Assembly (NCBI RefSeq): GCF_901875635.1
Contig: NZ_CABFMN010000011.1
Location: 46,740-110,739 of the forward strand
DNA from: Xylophilus ampelinus
GTDB taxonomy: Bacteria; Pseudomonadota; Gammaproteobacteria; Burkholderiales; Burkholderiaceae_C
Direction of reading: 5' to 3'
DNA: 64,000 bases
Shown here one piece after another: positions 1 to 9,500 of the stretch. The first letter of the stretch is position 1, and every line of letters starts with the position of its first letter. Below the pieces are notes generated by a model, which was given only the letters and a program-made list of their open reading frames with translations, was not told where the DNA came from and did no database searches. The position numbers and the translations under genes are program-made.

Positions 1-52
1 ACGCAGCGACGCCTTCAGGGCACCCGCGGAACTGGCTTCGCAAGGCCGCTGG

Positions 53-112
53 GTGCGCCCCCCACCCGCGGGAGAGGGGGGAGCGGCAAAGTCGCTTGGG
101 GGGTGCTTCATT
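53..112. repeat. GC-rich intergenic element (C-run/G-run hairpin)
   Basis: A C-rich run, a short spacer with CCGCGGG, a G-run and then CTTGGGG follow each other just past the stop codon of the symporter gene. The same order of blocks is seen at 57760-57826, so the two may be diverged copies of one small element. It could fold and act as a 3' end for the symporter transcript. The assignment rests on composition and block order only. Confidence 0.3.
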
Positions 113-1417
113 TCAGGCATGGGCCGGATGGGCCATGGTGGTCGCGGCCTCGCCATCGAGACGGCGCGCGTTGTCCGCGGCTTCGCCCTCGGGCAGCAGC
201 TCGCCCTCCCACTTGGCGACCACGGCGCTGGCGATGGAGTTGCCCACCGCATTGGTGGCCGAGCGGCCCATGTCGAGGAAGGTGTCCACGCCCAGGATCA
301 GCAGCAGGCCCGCTTCGGGGATGTTGAACTGGTTGAGCGTTGCGGCGATCACCACCAGCGAGGCACGCGGCACGCCGGCCATGCCCTTGGAGGTGAGCAT
401 CAGGATCAGCAGCATCGTGACCTGCGTGCCGATCGACAGGTGGATGTTGTAGGCCTGCGCGATGAAGAGCACCGCGAAGGTGCAGTACATCATCGAGCCG
501 TCGAGGTTGAACGAATAGCCCATCGGCATGACGAAGCTGGAGATCTTGCGCTTGATGCCGAAGCGGTCGAGCGCGTCCAGGATCTTGGGGTAGGCCGCTT
601 CGGAACTCGCGGTGGCGAAGGAGAGCATGAAGGCTTCCTTGATGAGCACCAGCAGCTTGAGGATGCGCGGGCCCAGGAACAGGAAGCCCGCACCCACCAG
701 CACCGCCCACAGCACGAAGAGGCCAAGGTAGAAGTCGCCCATGAACACGGCGAACTTCAGCAGGATGCCCAGCCCGTTCACGGCCACGGTGGCGGCCATC
801 GCAGCCAGCACGGCCAGCGGGGCCAGCTTCATGACATAGCCGGTGATCTTGAGCATGACGTGCGAGAGCTCGTCGATGGCGGCGACCAGCGTCTTGCCCT
901 TGTCGCCGAGCGCGGCGAGCGCCACGCCGAAGAACATCGAGAACACCACGATCTGCAGGATCTCGTTGTTGGCCATCGACTCGGCGAAGGACTTGGGGAT
1001 CAGATGGCTGACGAAGTCCTTGAGCGTGAACTTCGAGGTCGCGAGGTTGGCCGAGGCGCCGATGTCCGGCAGCGGCAGGCCCAGGTTGTGGCCCGGCTGC
1101 AGCAGGTTGGCCAGGATCAGGCCCAGGATCAGCGACACCAGCGAGGCGGTGACGAACCAGCCCATCGCCTTGGCGAACACCCGCCCCACCGAGGCCGCGT
1201 CGCCCATGTGCGCGATGCCCACCACGAGGGTGGAGAACACCAGCGGGCCGATCAGCATCTTGATCAGCCGCAGGAACACGTCCGACATGATCGAGATGTA
1301 GCCTGCGATCTCGCTCGCCGTCTTCTTGTCCGGAAAGCTGGCGAAGATCATCCAGCCGATCAGGATCCCGATCACCATGGCGATCAGGATCCATGCGGCC
1401 ATGGGTAGCTTTTTCAT
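113..1417 (-). CDS. dicarboxylate/amino acid:cation symporter (DAACS family)
   Basis: This 434-residue inner-membrane carrier belongs to the DctA/GltP family, which imports C4-dicarboxylates or acidic amino acids with H+ or Na+. Many hydrophobic segments are visible, beginning with MKKLPMAAWILIAM. The family's re-entrant loop and substrate region are recognisable in ATASSEAAYPKIL, PMGYSFNLDGS and the late GRSATNAVGNSIAS. The start at 1417 was chosen because MKKL opens a membrane helix and the codons further upstream read as non-coding. It stands alone, divergent from the mutarotase. Exact substrate cannot be told from sequence. Confidence 0.9.
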   Translation of the reverse strand: MKKLPMAAWILIAMVIGILIGWMIFASFPDKKTASEIAGYISIMSDVFLRLIKMLIGPLVFSTLVVGIAHMGDAASVGRVFAKAMGWFVTASLVSLILGLILANLLQPGHNLGLPLPDIGASANLATSKFTLKDFVSHLIPKSFAESMANNEILQIVVFSMFFGVALAALGDKGKTLVAAIDELSHVMLKITGYVMKLAPLAVLAAMAATVAVNGLGILLKFAVFMGDFYLGLFVLWAVLVGAGFLFLGPRILKLLVLIKEAFMLSFATASSEAAYPKILDALDRFGIKRKISSFVMPMGYSFNLDGSMMYCTFAVLFIAQAYNIHLSIGTQVTMLLILMLTSKGMAGVPRASLVVIAATLNQFNIPEAGLLLILGVDTFLDMGRSATNAVGNSIASAVVAKWEGELLPEGEAADNARRLDGEAATTMAHPAHA

Positions 1418-1562
1418 GGAAATCCCCTTGTCTGTTGTGGATGGTTTTTGGGAGGCGCGCGGCCGCCATGGTCGATGCGAGTTGCATGCCTGTGAAGGGG
1501 AGCGGCCATGCCGATCCGGCCTGCGGCCATGCACGCCGTGCCTGAGGCGGCACACCGCTCCC

Positions 1563-1568
1563 TAGAAT
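1563..1568 (+). promoter_or_regulatory. -10 box of the mutarotase gene
   Basis: TAGAAT lies only 7 nt before the ATG at 1576, which predicts a leaderless or near-leaderless transcript. No clear -35 box or Shine-Dalgarno sequence is seen. Confidence 0.45.
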
Positions 1569-1575
1569 CGCGCGC

Positions 1576-2421
1576 ATGCCGGTTCAACGCCTCGACTTCC
1601 ACGGCCAGCCTGCGGCCGAACTTCGTTTGCCCTCCGGCGACCGCGTGGTGGCGGCGCTGCACGGCGGCCATGTGCTGTCCTGGTGCACGACCGATGGCGT
1701 CGAGCGGCTGTACCTGAGCCCGCGCGCCGTGTTCGACGGCCAGGCCGCGATTCGCGGCGGCGTGCCGCTGTGCTTTCCTCAGTTCAACCAGCGCGGGCCG
1801 CTGCCCAAGCACGGTTTCGTGCGCAACATCCCCTGGCAGCTGGCGCCGCAAGAGGGCGACGACACGCTGGTGCTGCGTCGGGTGGACGACGAGGCCACGC
1901 GCCGCGTCTGGCCGGCCGGCTTCGAGGCCGTCCTGCGCGCCACGCTGGCGCCGGGGCGGCTGCGCGTGGCGCTGCAGGTACGCAACACCGGCGAGGCCGA
2001 CTGGTCCTTCACCGCCGCGCTGCACACCTACCTGCGGGTGGACGATGCCACGCAGGCCCGCCTCGAAGGCCTGCAAGGCCGCCCGCGCTGGGATGCGGTG
2101 CGCGGCGAGCGTTTCGTCGAAGCGTCTCCTGCGCTGGGTTTCGGCGAAGAGTTCGACAGCGTCTTCACCACGGCCCCCGGCGCGCCGCTGACGCTGGTGC
2201 AGCCCGCCGGGCGCCTGGCCATCGCCCAGAGCGAGACCTGCCCCGAGACCGTGGTGTGGAACCCCGGCCCGGCGCTGAGCGAACGGCTGGCCGACATGCC
2301 CGACGACGGCTGGCGCCACATGCTCTGCGTCGAGGCGGCGAGCATCGATGCGCCCGTCGCGCTGGCGCCGGGCGGCCAGTGGGAAGGCTGGCAGGAACTG
2401 CGGGTGCTGCCCACGGCCTGA
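1576..2421 (+). CDS. D-hexose-6-phosphate mutarotase (aldose 1-epimerase family)
   Basis: A 281-residue cytoplasmic protein of the YeaD/Ymr099c type, which interconverts alpha and beta anomers of hexose 6-phosphates. The family signatures are the GGVPLCFPQF segment (about residues 61-70), KHGFVRN with His79, and ALHTYLRV, which carries the second active-site histidine. A TAGAAT box sits 7 nt upstream of the chosen ATG. It lies just before hisF in the same direction, with its own promoter-like sequence, so co-transcription is possible but there is no functional link to histidine synthesis. Confidence 0.88.
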   Translation: MPVQRLDFHGQPAAELRLPSGDRVVAALHGGHVLSWCTTDGVERLYLSPRAVFDGQAAIRGGVPLCFPQFNQRGPLPKHGFVRNIPWQLAPQEGDDTLVLRRVDDEATRRVWPAGFEAVLRATLAPGRLRVALQVRNTGEADWSFTAALHTYLRVDDATQARLEGLQGRPRWDAVRGERFVEASPALGFGEEFDSVFTTAPGAPLTLVQPAGRLAIAQSETCPETVVWNPGPALSERLADMPDDGWRHMLCVEAASIDAPVALAPGGQWEGWQELRVLPTA

Positions 2422-2433
2422 ACGGGCGCTTCC

Positions 2434-2439
2434 TACAAT
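2434..2439 (+). promoter_or_regulatory. -10 box of hisF
   Basis: TACAAT lies 9 nt before the hisF ATG, in the 27-nt gap after the mutarotase stop. It predicts a start of transcription at or next to the start codon. Confidence 0.5.
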
Positions 2440-2448
2440 CGCGCTCCC

Positions 2449-3228
2449 ATGCTGGCCAAACGCATCATTCCCTGCCTCGACGTCACCGGCGGCCGTGTCG
2501 TCAAGGGCGTCAACTTCGTCGAACTGCGCGATGCCGGCGACCCGGTCGAGATCGCCGCGCGCTACAACGCGCAGGGCGCCGACGAGCTGACCTTCCTCGA
2601 CATCACCGCCACCAGCGACGACCGCGACCTGATCCTGCCGATCATCGAGTCGGTCGCCTCGCAGGTCTTCATCCCGCTCACCGTGGGCGGCGGCGTGCGC
2701 ACCGTGGACGACGTGCGGCGCCTGCTCAACGCCGGGGCCGACAAGACCAGCTTCAACTCGGCGGCCATCGCCAACCCGCAGGTGATCACGGACGCCTCGG
2801 CCAAGTACGGCGCGCAATGCATCGTGGTGGCCATCGACGCCAAGCGCCGCACGCCCGAAGAGGCGGCCGCGCGCGGCCCGGGCTGGGACGTGTACAGCCA
2901 CGGCGGCCGCAAGAACACCGGCCTGGACGCGGTGCAGTGGGCCGTCGAGATGGCGCGCCGCGGCGCCGGCGAGATCCTGCTGACCAGCATGGACCGCGAC
3001 GGCACGAAGAGCGGCTTTGACCTCGAACTCACGCGCGCCGTGAGCGACGCGGTCACGGTGCCGGTGATCGCCTCGGGCGGCGTCGGCAAGCTGGACGACC
3101 TCGCCGACGGCGTGCAGCAGGGCGGCGCCGACGCGGTGCTGGCCGCGAGCATCTTCCACTACGGCGAGCACACGGTGGGCGAAGCGAAAGCCTGCATGGC
3201 CGGGCGCGGCATCCCCGTGCGCCTGTGA
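2449..3228 (+). CDS. hisF: imidazole glycerol phosphate synthase subunit HisF
   Basis: A 259-residue (beta/alpha)8 barrel that converts PRFAR plus ammonia (delivered by HisH) to imidazole glycerol phosphate and AICAR. The general acid/base pair is present: Asp11 in IPCLDV and Asp130 in VVAID. The two phosphate-binding halves show as VGGGVR (about 79-84) and ASGGVG near the C-terminus. Length is normal for the family. It is the first of three consecutive his genes here; the earlier pathway genes must lie outside the window. Confidence 0.97.
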   Translation: MLAKRIIPCLDVTGGRVVKGVNFVELRDAGDPVEIAARYNAQGADELTFLDITATSDDRDLILPIIESVASQVFIPLTVGGGVRTVDDVRRLLNAGADKTSFNSAAIANPQVITDASAKYGAQCIVVAIDAKRRTPEEAAARGPGWDVYSHGGRKNTGLDAVQWAVEMARRGAGEILLTSMDRDGTKSGFDLELTRAVSDAVTVPVIASGGVGKLDDLADGVQQGGADAVLAASIFHYGEHTVGEAKACMAGRGIPVRL

Positions 3229-3250
3229 GCCGTGGGCGATTCTTACAAGC

Positions 3251-3306
3251 CAAATCGAGCTCCAGCGCCCGTCCTGCCTGCGCAACCAGCTATCGATTCG
3301 ATAGCA
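3251..3306 (-). repeat. two-hairpin dispersed repeat, copy A (hisF-hisI gap)
   Basis: Reading on the minus strand, an A/T hairpin (GCTAT...ATAGC arms at 3289-3293 and 3301-3305) is followed by a GC-rich inverted repeat containing GCGCCCG. It occupies most of the gap between hisF and hisI and lies upstream of the hisI promoter. Ten further copies occur in this window. Confidence 0.75.
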
Positions 3307-3351
3307 ATTCAGGCCATGCCCGGGCGCATCGGGCGGGGTGGACACTTCGCT

Positions 3352-3357
3352 GACAAT
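3352..3357 (+). promoter_or_regulatory. -10 box of hisI
   Basis: GACAAT ends 7 nt before ATG 3365. It overlaps the alternative upstream ATG at 3356, which argues that 3365 is the real start. Confidence 0.4.
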
Positions 3358-3364
3358 GGCACCC

Positions 3365-3754
3365 ATGGATTGGCTCGACGAAGTGAAGTGGGACGCGGCC
3401 GGCCTGGTGCCGGTGATCGCCCAGGAGCGCGGCAGCAAGGACGTGCTCATGTTCGCCTGGATGAACCGCGAGGCGCTCGCCAAGACGGCGGAGTTGGGCC
3501 GCGCCGTGTACTTCAGCCGCTCGCGCGGAAAGCTGTGGTTCAAGGGCGAGGAATCGGGCCATGTGCAGACGGTGCACGGCATCCGGCTCGACTGCGACAA
3601 CGACGTGGTGCTGCTCGAAGTCACGCAGCTCGGCCACGAACCCGGCATCGCCTGCCACACCGGCCGTCACAGCTGCTTCTTCCAGAAATACCAGGATGGC
3701 GCCTGGTATGCCGTCGAGCCGGTCTTGAAGGACCCGGAATCCATCTACAAATAG
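3365..3754 (+). CDS. hisI: phosphoribosyl-AMP cyclohydrolase HisI
   Basis: A 129-residue enzyme that opens the purine ring of PR-AMP in histidine synthesis. Metal and active-site residues are visible: the aspartates of LDCDND (about 75-80) and the two conserved cysteines in ACHTGRHSC (about 97 and 104). In this lineage HisI and HisE are separate proteins rather than a fusion. Alternative starts at 3338 (GTG) and 3356 (ATG) exist. I prefer 3365 because it begins with the family-typical [10 protein letters not shown] and sits 7 nt past a -10 box. Confidence 0.95.
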   Translation: MDWLDEVKWDAAGLVPVIAQERGSKDVLMFAWMNREALAKTAELGRAVYFSRSRGKLWFKGEESGHVQTVHGIRLDCDNDVVLLEVTQLGHEPGIACHTGRHSCFFQKYQDGAWYAVEPVLKDPESIYK

Positions 3755-3761
3755 GGCCCCG

Positions 3762-4142
3762 ATGAGCGCCACCCCGAGCACCACCGACATCCTCGACCGC
3801 CTGGCGGCCGTGATCGAGTCCCGCCTGCCCGCGCGCGGCGGCGACCCCGAGGCCAGCTACGTGGCACGGCTGTTGCACAAGGGCCCCGACGCCTTCCTGA
3901 AGAAGATCGGCGAGGAAGCCACCGAGGTCGTGATGGCCGCCAAGGACGCCGACCACGGCGGCGAGCGGGAAAAAATAGTGAACGAAGTGGCCGACCTGTG
4001 GTTCCACAGCATGGTGGCGCTGGCGCACTACGGCCTGGCGCCGCGCGACGTGGCGGCCGAACTGGCGCGCCGCGAGGGCACCAGCGGCATCGAGGAAAAG
4101 GCCTTGCGCAAGGCGCAGGCGCGCGAAGCGGCGCAGGACTGA
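3762..4142 (+). CDS. hisE: phosphoribosyl-ATP pyrophosphatase HisE
   Basis: A 126-residue all-alpha MazG-fold enzyme that hydrolyses PR-ATP to PR-AMP and pyrophosphate, the step just before HisI. The conserved [16 protein letters not shown] block and the later NEVADLWFH block carry the acidic Mg2+ ligands. It starts 7 nt after the hisI stop, so the two are almost certainly translated from one message. Confidence 0.96.
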   Translation: MSATPSTTDILDRLAAVIESRLPARGGDPEASYVARLLHKGPDAFLKKIGEEATEVVMAAKDADHGGEREKIVNEVADLWFHSMVALAHYGLAPRDVAAELARREGTSGIEEKALRKAQAREAAQD

Positions 4143-4183
4143 ACCTGCCCATTCCCACCCAACGACACGGAAAGGAGATCGCC

Positions 4184-4561
4184 ATGGCCAACGACATCGT
4201 CACCGTTCCCGACAACGACTCGCTCAAGACCATCGGCTGGGTCAGCTACATCCTGCACCTGGTCGTCGCCATCGCGGCCGTGGTGCCGGGAGCGCAGGTC
4301 TCGATCCTGCTGCTGCTGGTGGCGCTGCTGATCGACTTCGTCAAGCGCGACGACGCGGCCGGCACCTGGCAGGCCTCGCATTTCAGCTGGCGCATCCGCT
4401 CGGTGCTGTGGGCCGGCGTGCTGTACCTGGTCACGTCCTGGCTGTGGCTGCTGCTGCTCGTGCCGGGCTGGATCGCCTGGAGCCTGATCTCGCTCTGGTT
4501 CCTCTACCGCATCGTCAAGGGCATGGTCCGCATGAACGCGAACCGCCCCATGGACGCCTGA
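4184..4561 (+). CDS. DUF4870-type small membrane protein
   Basis: A 125-residue protein with about three hydrophobic segments: a first helix near residues 15-32, a second near 37-50 and a third near 70-95. A C-terminal helix follows and ends in IVKGMVRMNANRPM. The pattern and the conserved KRDDAAGTWQASHFSWRIR segment match the DUF4870/Tic20-like family of inner-membrane proteins, whose role is not established. A strong Shine-Dalgarno sequence (AAGGAGA) precedes the ATG. It sits between hisE and hinT, upstream of tatABC. Confidence 0.8.
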   Translation: MANDIVTVPDNDSLKTIGWVSYILHLVVAIAAVVPGAQVSILLLLVALLIDFVKRDDAAGTWQASHFSWRIRSVLWAGVLYLVTSWLWLLLLVPGWIAWSLISLWFLYRIVKGMVRMNANRPMDA

Positions 4562-4592
4562 ACAGTCCCGTCGAAACCCTGGAGACACCCAC

Positions 4593-4952
4593 TTGGCATC
4601 CGACCCGAACTGCATCTTCTGCAAGATCATCGAAGGCAAGATTCCTTCGAAGAAGGTGTACGAAGACGAGGAAGTCTTCGGTTTTCACGACATCGCGCCC
4701 TGGGCGCCGGTGCACTTCATGCTGGTGCCCAAGCGCCACATCCCGTCGATGGCGCAGCTCACCCCCGAGGATGCAGGCCTCATGGGCCGCATCATGACGC
4801 TGGCTCCGAAGCTCGCGCTCGAGCAGGGCTGCAACCCCTATCCGGACGGCGGCTTCCGCGTGGTGGTCAACACCGGCGCCGAGGGCGGGCAGGAGGTGCA
4901 CCATCTCCATGTTCATGTCATGGGCGGCCCCCGCCCCTGGGCCCGGGGCTGA
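4593..4952 (+). CDS. hinT: HIT family nucleotide-binding protein (HinT-like)
   Basis: A 119-residue purine nucleoside phosphoramidase-type protein. The N-terminal CIFCKIIEGKIPSKKVYEDE segment is diagnostic, and the histidine triad reads HLHVHVM with His104, His106 and His108. The start codon is TTG at 4593, placed by the family-typical N-terminus; a GGAGA precedes it by about 8 nt. It lies between the DUF4870 gene and tatA. Cellular substrate is not known from sequence. Confidence 0.93.
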   Translation: MASDPNCIFCKIIEGKIPSKKVYEDEEVFGFHDIAPWAPVHFMLVPKRHIPSMAQLTPEDAGLMGRIMTLAPKLALEQGCNPYPDGGFRVVVNTGAEGGQEVHHLHVHVMGGPRPWARG

Positions 4953-4989
4953 TTGCAGGGCATTGGGCCCGCGCACCGCACCCCCCGAC

Positions 4990-4995
4990 TAAAAT
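4990..4995 (+). promoter_or_regulatory. -10 box of tatABC
   Basis: TAAAAT lies 24 nt before the tatA ATG. Unlike the mutarotase and his promoters, it leaves room for a normal leader with a CAGGAGA ribosome-binding site. Confidence 0.45.
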
Positions 4996-5019
4996 CGACC
5001 GATTCTTCAGGAGAAATCC

Positions 5020-5253
5020 ATGGGTTCCTTTTCCATCTGGCACTGGTTGATCGTGCTGCTCATCGTCGTCATGGTGTTCGGCACCAAGAAGCTCAAGAAC
5101 ATGGGCTCCGATCTGGGCGGCGCCGTCAAGGGCTTCAAGGACGGCATGAAGGACGGCCAGTCCGACACGCCCGCCACGCCGCCCCAGCAGGTGACCGGCA
5201 ACCCGGCCGCCGACAAGTCGACCATCGACGTCGAAGCCCGTCAGAAGTCCTGA
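5020..5253 (+). CDS. tatA: twin-arginine translocase subunit TatA
   Basis: A 77-residue protein with one N-terminal membrane helix ([15 protein letters not shown]), the FGTKK hinge, and an amphipathic helix ([16 protein letters not shown]). It oligomerises to form the Tat export pore for folded proteins. It is the first gene of tatABC, with a strong ribosome-binding site and a -10-like box upstream. It lacks the longer charged N-terminus of TatB. Confidence 0.95.
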   Translation: MGSFSIWHWLIVLLIVVMVFGTKKLKNMGSDLGGAVKGFKDGMKDGQSDTPATPPQQVTGNPAADKSTIDVEARQKS

Positions 5254-5279
5254 TCCCTCCGGCCTGAGTCCGCGCACCC

Positions 5280-5750
5280 GTGATCGACCTCGGCATTTCC
5301 AAGATGGCGCTGATCGGCGCGGTGGCGCTGATCGTCATCGGCCCCGAGAAGCTGCCGCGCGTGGCCCGCACCGTGGGCACGCTGCTGGGCAAGGCGCAGC
5401 GCTACGTCAACGACGTCAAGGCCGAGGTCAACCGCTCGATGGAACTGGACGAGCTGCGCAAGATGAAGGACACGGTCGAGGGGGCAGCCCGCGACGTGGA
5501 ACAGACCATCCGCAGCAACGCCCACGAGGTCGAGCAGCACCTCTCGGGCCTGGACACCGACACGGCCGCGTCCACCGTGGCCGGCATCGAGGCCGCCCCG
5601 GTCTACCCCGAGTACAAGCACCCGCGCAAGAACTGGCGCCTCAAGCAGGGCGCGGTCCCCCATTGGTACAAGGCGCGCAACGGCGTGCGCACGCGCGCGC
5701 TGTCCGGCGCCGCGCGCGTCGCCCGCTACCGTCCGCACAAGTTCAACTAG
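5280..5750 (+). CDS. tatB: Sec-independent translocase subunit TatB
   Basis: A 156-residue protein with the TatB hallmark N-terminus [20 protein letters not shown] followed by [10 protein letters not shown], a single membrane helix and a long polar amphipathic region. TatB and TatC together recognise twin-arginine signal peptides. The start codon is GTG at 5280, supported by the family N-terminus. The C-terminal third (about 110-156) is basic and probably disordered. Confidence 0.95.
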   Translation: MIDLGISKMALIGAVALIVIGPEKLPRVARTVGTLLGKAQRYVNDVKAEVNRSMELDELRKMKDTVEGAARDVEQTIRSNAHEVEQHLSGLDTDTAASTVAGIEAAPVYPEYKHPRKNWRLKQGAVPHWYKARNGVRTRALSGAARVARYRPHKFN

Positions 5751-5825
5751 CGCCTGCCGCGCACCGGCTGCCGGCGATCCTCACACCCGCCCCGGACCTC
5801 CTCGGCCCTGCGGCATTTCCCCTCG

Positions 5826-6632
5826 ATGGCTGATTCCGACCCCCCCAACAAAGAAGACGAGCTGGCCGGCACCGAGCAGCCCTTCGTCGCGCACCTCATG
5901 GAGCTGCGCGACCGGCTGCTCTACTGCATCTACGGCATCGCCATCTGCGCCATCCTGTTGGCCTTCTGGCCGAAGCCGAGCGGATTGATCGACTGGATCG
6001 CATTGCCCATCCGGCACCACATGCCGCCGGATGCCAAGCTGATTGCCGTCGGCGTGTTCTCGCCCTTCTTCGTGCCGCTGAAGGTGCTCATGATGACTGC
6101 GGTGCTGATGGCCTTGCCCTGGCTCATGTACCAAGTCTGGATGTTTGTCGCGCCCGGCCTCTACAGTCACGAGAAGAAGTTCGCGCTGCCGCTCATCATC
6201 TTCGGCAGCTTGCTGGCCTATGCAGGCATTGCGTTCGTGCAGTTCTTCGTGCTGGAGCGGATGTTCGGGTTCATCCAGCACTTCACGCCCGATTCGGTGG
6301 CGGCCACGCCGGACATTTCGTCCTACGTCGAGGCGATCCTCTCCCTCTACCTGGCCTTCGGCGTCGCTTTCCAGGTGCCGATCGTGGTGATGCTGCTGGT
6401 GCGCTTCGATATGGTCACCGTCGAGAAGCTGCGCTCCTTCCGCGGCTACTTCATCGTCGTGGCCTTCGTCGTGGCCGCGGTGCTCACGCCGCCCGACGTG
6501 GTGTCGCAGCTGGCGCTGGCCGTGCCGATGTGCCTGCTGTACGAGGTCGGCATCGTCGGCGCGCAGTACTTCGTGCGGGCGACCAAGCGGCCGGACGGCG
6601 AGGCCGAAGGCGCGGATTCGACGCCCTCCTGA
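5826..6632 (+). CDS. tatC: twin-arginine translocase subunit TatC
   Basis: A 268-residue polytopic membrane protein. The conserved HLMELRDRLLYC near the N-terminus and FVAPGLYSHEKKFALPL in the second periplasmic loop mark TatC, and six hydrophobic segments can be counted. It is the receptor for Tat signal peptides. The Rieske protein PetA, encoded 5 kb away, is a family-level expected Tat substrate. The gene closes the tatABC operon and runs into a bidirectional terminator. Confidence 0.96.
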   Translation: MADSDPPNKEDELAGTEQPFVAHLMELRDRLLYCIYGIAICAILLAFWPKPSGLIDWIALPIRHHMPPDAKLIAVGVFSPFFVPLKVLMMTAVLMALPWLMYQVWMFVAPGLYSHEKKFALPLIIFGSLLAYAGIAFVQFFVLERMFGFIQHFTPDSVAATPDISSYVEAILSLYLAFGVAFQVPIVVMLLVRFDMVTVEKLRSFRGYFIVVAFVVAAVLTPPDVVSQLALAVPMCLLYEVGIVGAQYFVRATKRPDGEAEGADSTPS

Positions 6633-6667
6633 GCGCCGCTCACCTGGCTGGCGAACGCCCATGAAGA

Positions 6668-6696
6668 AAGCCCCGCATCGCGGGGCTTTTCTTTTT
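6668..6696. terminator. bidirectional terminator between tatC and htrA
   Basis: AAAGCCCCGC, a short loop and GCGGGGCTTTT form a stem flanked by A and T runs. Two convergent genes end on either side, so it can serve both strands. Confidence 0.85.
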
Positions 6697-6716
6697 CGGC
6701 GACGACGCGCCGGGCC

Positions 6717-7883
<1,167 letters not shown>

Positions 7884-8156
7884 TGGGGGTATGGGGTCAG
7901 GACAGGGGATTCCCGCGGCGCGGGGAGGGCCGGATTGTCCCTCAAGCCCCGACCCCAGAGACCGCGTGGGCGGATCGAGATTCGCGTGCCCGGCCAGCGC
8001 ACACTGGTGCAAACCCTTAGCATGCGCGGTTCGGACCGACCCGGTCCCACGCGCTCGTCCGGCGCGGCCCACCCGGCTGCGCGGCCTTTCGAGGCGCACC
8101 GATCCGCACCGCAGCCGCCCGGCACGCGGTTTGCGCACCCTTTCAGAACGCCCCTC

Positions 8157-9500
8157 ATGACTTCGTCCCCCTCCACGCCGGGCGGCGCCGACGCGACGTC
8201 CGCCCGCACGCTCAATTCGCGCGACTACAAGACCCTCGCCCTGTCGGCCCTCGGCGGCACGCTCGAGTTCTACGACTTCGTCATCTACGTCTTCTTCGCC
8301 GCGGTGCTGGGCGGCCTGTTCTTCCCGGCCGACATGCCCGATTGGCTGCGCCAGCTACAGACCTTCGGCATCTTCGCCGCCGGCTACCTGGCGCGGCCGG
8401 TGGGCGGCATCGTCATCGCCCACTTTGGCGACCTGCTGGGCCGCAAGCGCATGTTCACGCTGTCGATCTTCCTGATGGCGCTGCCGACGCTGGTGATCGG
8501 GCTGCTGCCGACCTACGCCACCATCGGCGTGGCGGCGCCGCTGCTGCTGCTGGCCATGCGGGTGCTGCAGGGCGCGGCCATCGGCGGCGAGATGCCCGGC
8601 GCCTGGGTGTTCGTGGGCGAGCACGTGCCGCCGCACCGCTACGGCTTCGGCGTCGGCACGCTCACCTCGGGCATCACCGGCGGCATCCTGCTGGGCTCGC
8701 TGGTGGCCGTGGCCATCAACACGCACTACACGCCGGTGCAGGTGGGCGACTTCGCCTGGCGCATTCCCTTCATCCTGGGCGGCGTCTTCGGCCTGGTGTC
8801 GGTCTACCTGCGCCGCTTCCTGCACGAGACGCCGGTGTTTCGCGAACTGGCCGACCGCCGCAGCGTCGCGCGCGAACTGCCGCTCAAGACCATCCTGCGC
8901 GAGCACCGCGGCCCCAGCGTCTTCGTGGCGCTGCTGACCTGGGTGCTCTCGGCCGCCATCGTCGTGGTGGTGCTGTACACGCCCACCTACCTGCAGAAGG
9001 TGCACCACGTTCCGGCCGCGCTGGCGCTGGAGGCCAATGCGCTGGCCACGCTCACGCTGACCATCGGCTGCGTGATCGTGGGCTGGGCCTGCGACCGCAT
9101 CGGCACGCGCGCCACCATGCTGATCGGCTGGGCCGGTCTGTTGGTCACCGCCTACCTGTTCTACCGCGGGCTGCCCGGCACGCCGCAGTCGCTGTTCTGG
9201 CACTACGGTCTGGTCGGGCTGTTCGTCGGCACCATCGCCACGGTGCCGATCGCCGGCGTGCGGGCCTTCCCGGCGCCGGTGCGCTTCTCGGGCCTGTCCT
9301 TCGCCTACAACATGTCCTATGCGGTGTTCGGCGGGCTGACGCCGGTGATCCTCACGCTCTGGCTGCAGCACGACACAATGGCCCCGGCCCACTACGTCGC
9401 AGCCCTGTCGGTGCTGGGTTTCCTGCTGGCCCTGTCGCCCCTGGCGGCGCGCGGCCATGCGATGCGCAGCGGCGCCACGGGAACGACAATCGTCGCATGA
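8157..9500 (+). CDS. MFS transporter, metabolite:H+ symporter type
   Basis: A 447-residue protein with about twelve hydrophobic segments. The loop-2 signature GDLLGRKRMF and the opening GGTLEFYDFVIYVFFA place it with the MHS (ProP/ShiA/CitA-like) branch of the major facilitator superfamily, which imports organic acids, osmolytes or shikimate. The start at 8157 was chosen at MTSSPSTPGG because the open frame further upstream is antisense to the protease gene. It overlaps nif3 by 4 nt (ATGA). The substrate is not predictable. Confidence 0.88.
   Translation: MTSSPSTPGGADATSARTLNSRDYKTLALSALGGTLEFYDFVIYVFFAAVLGGLFFPADMPDWLRQLQTFGIFAAGYLARPVGGIVIAHFGDLLGRKRMFTLSIFLMALPTLVIGLLPTYATIGVAAPLLLLAMRVLQGAAIGGEMPGAWVFVGEHVPPHRYGFGVGTLTSGITGGILLGSLVAVAINTHYTPVQVGDFAWRIPFILGGVFGLVSVYLRRFLHETPVFRELADRRSVARELPLKTILREHRGPSVFVALLTWVLSAAIVVVVLYTPTYLQKVHHVPAALALEANALATLTLTIGCVIVGWACDRIGTRATMLIGWAGLLVTAYLFYRGLPGTPQSLFWHYGLVGLFVGTIATVPIAGVRAFPAPVRFSGLSFAYNMSYAVFGGLTPVILTLWLQHDTMAPAHYVAALSVLGFLLALSPLAARGHAMRSGATGTTIVA
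9485..9490 (+). promoter_or_regulatory. possible internal -10 box for the Nif3-family gene
   Basis: GACAAT ends 6 nt before the ATG at 9497, inside the end of the MFS gene. The spacing matches other near-leaderless promoters in this window, but a chance match is possible. Confidence 0.3.

Noticed and set aside
3258..3364. An extended HisI start at GTG 3338 or ATG 3356
   Set aside because: The extra residues are not conserved in HisI, and the ATG at 3356 overlaps the GACAAT promoter box.
1414..3660. A 748-codon minus-strand open frame across the mutarotase, hisF and hisI
   Set aside because: It lies antisense to three certain genes and is low-complexity.
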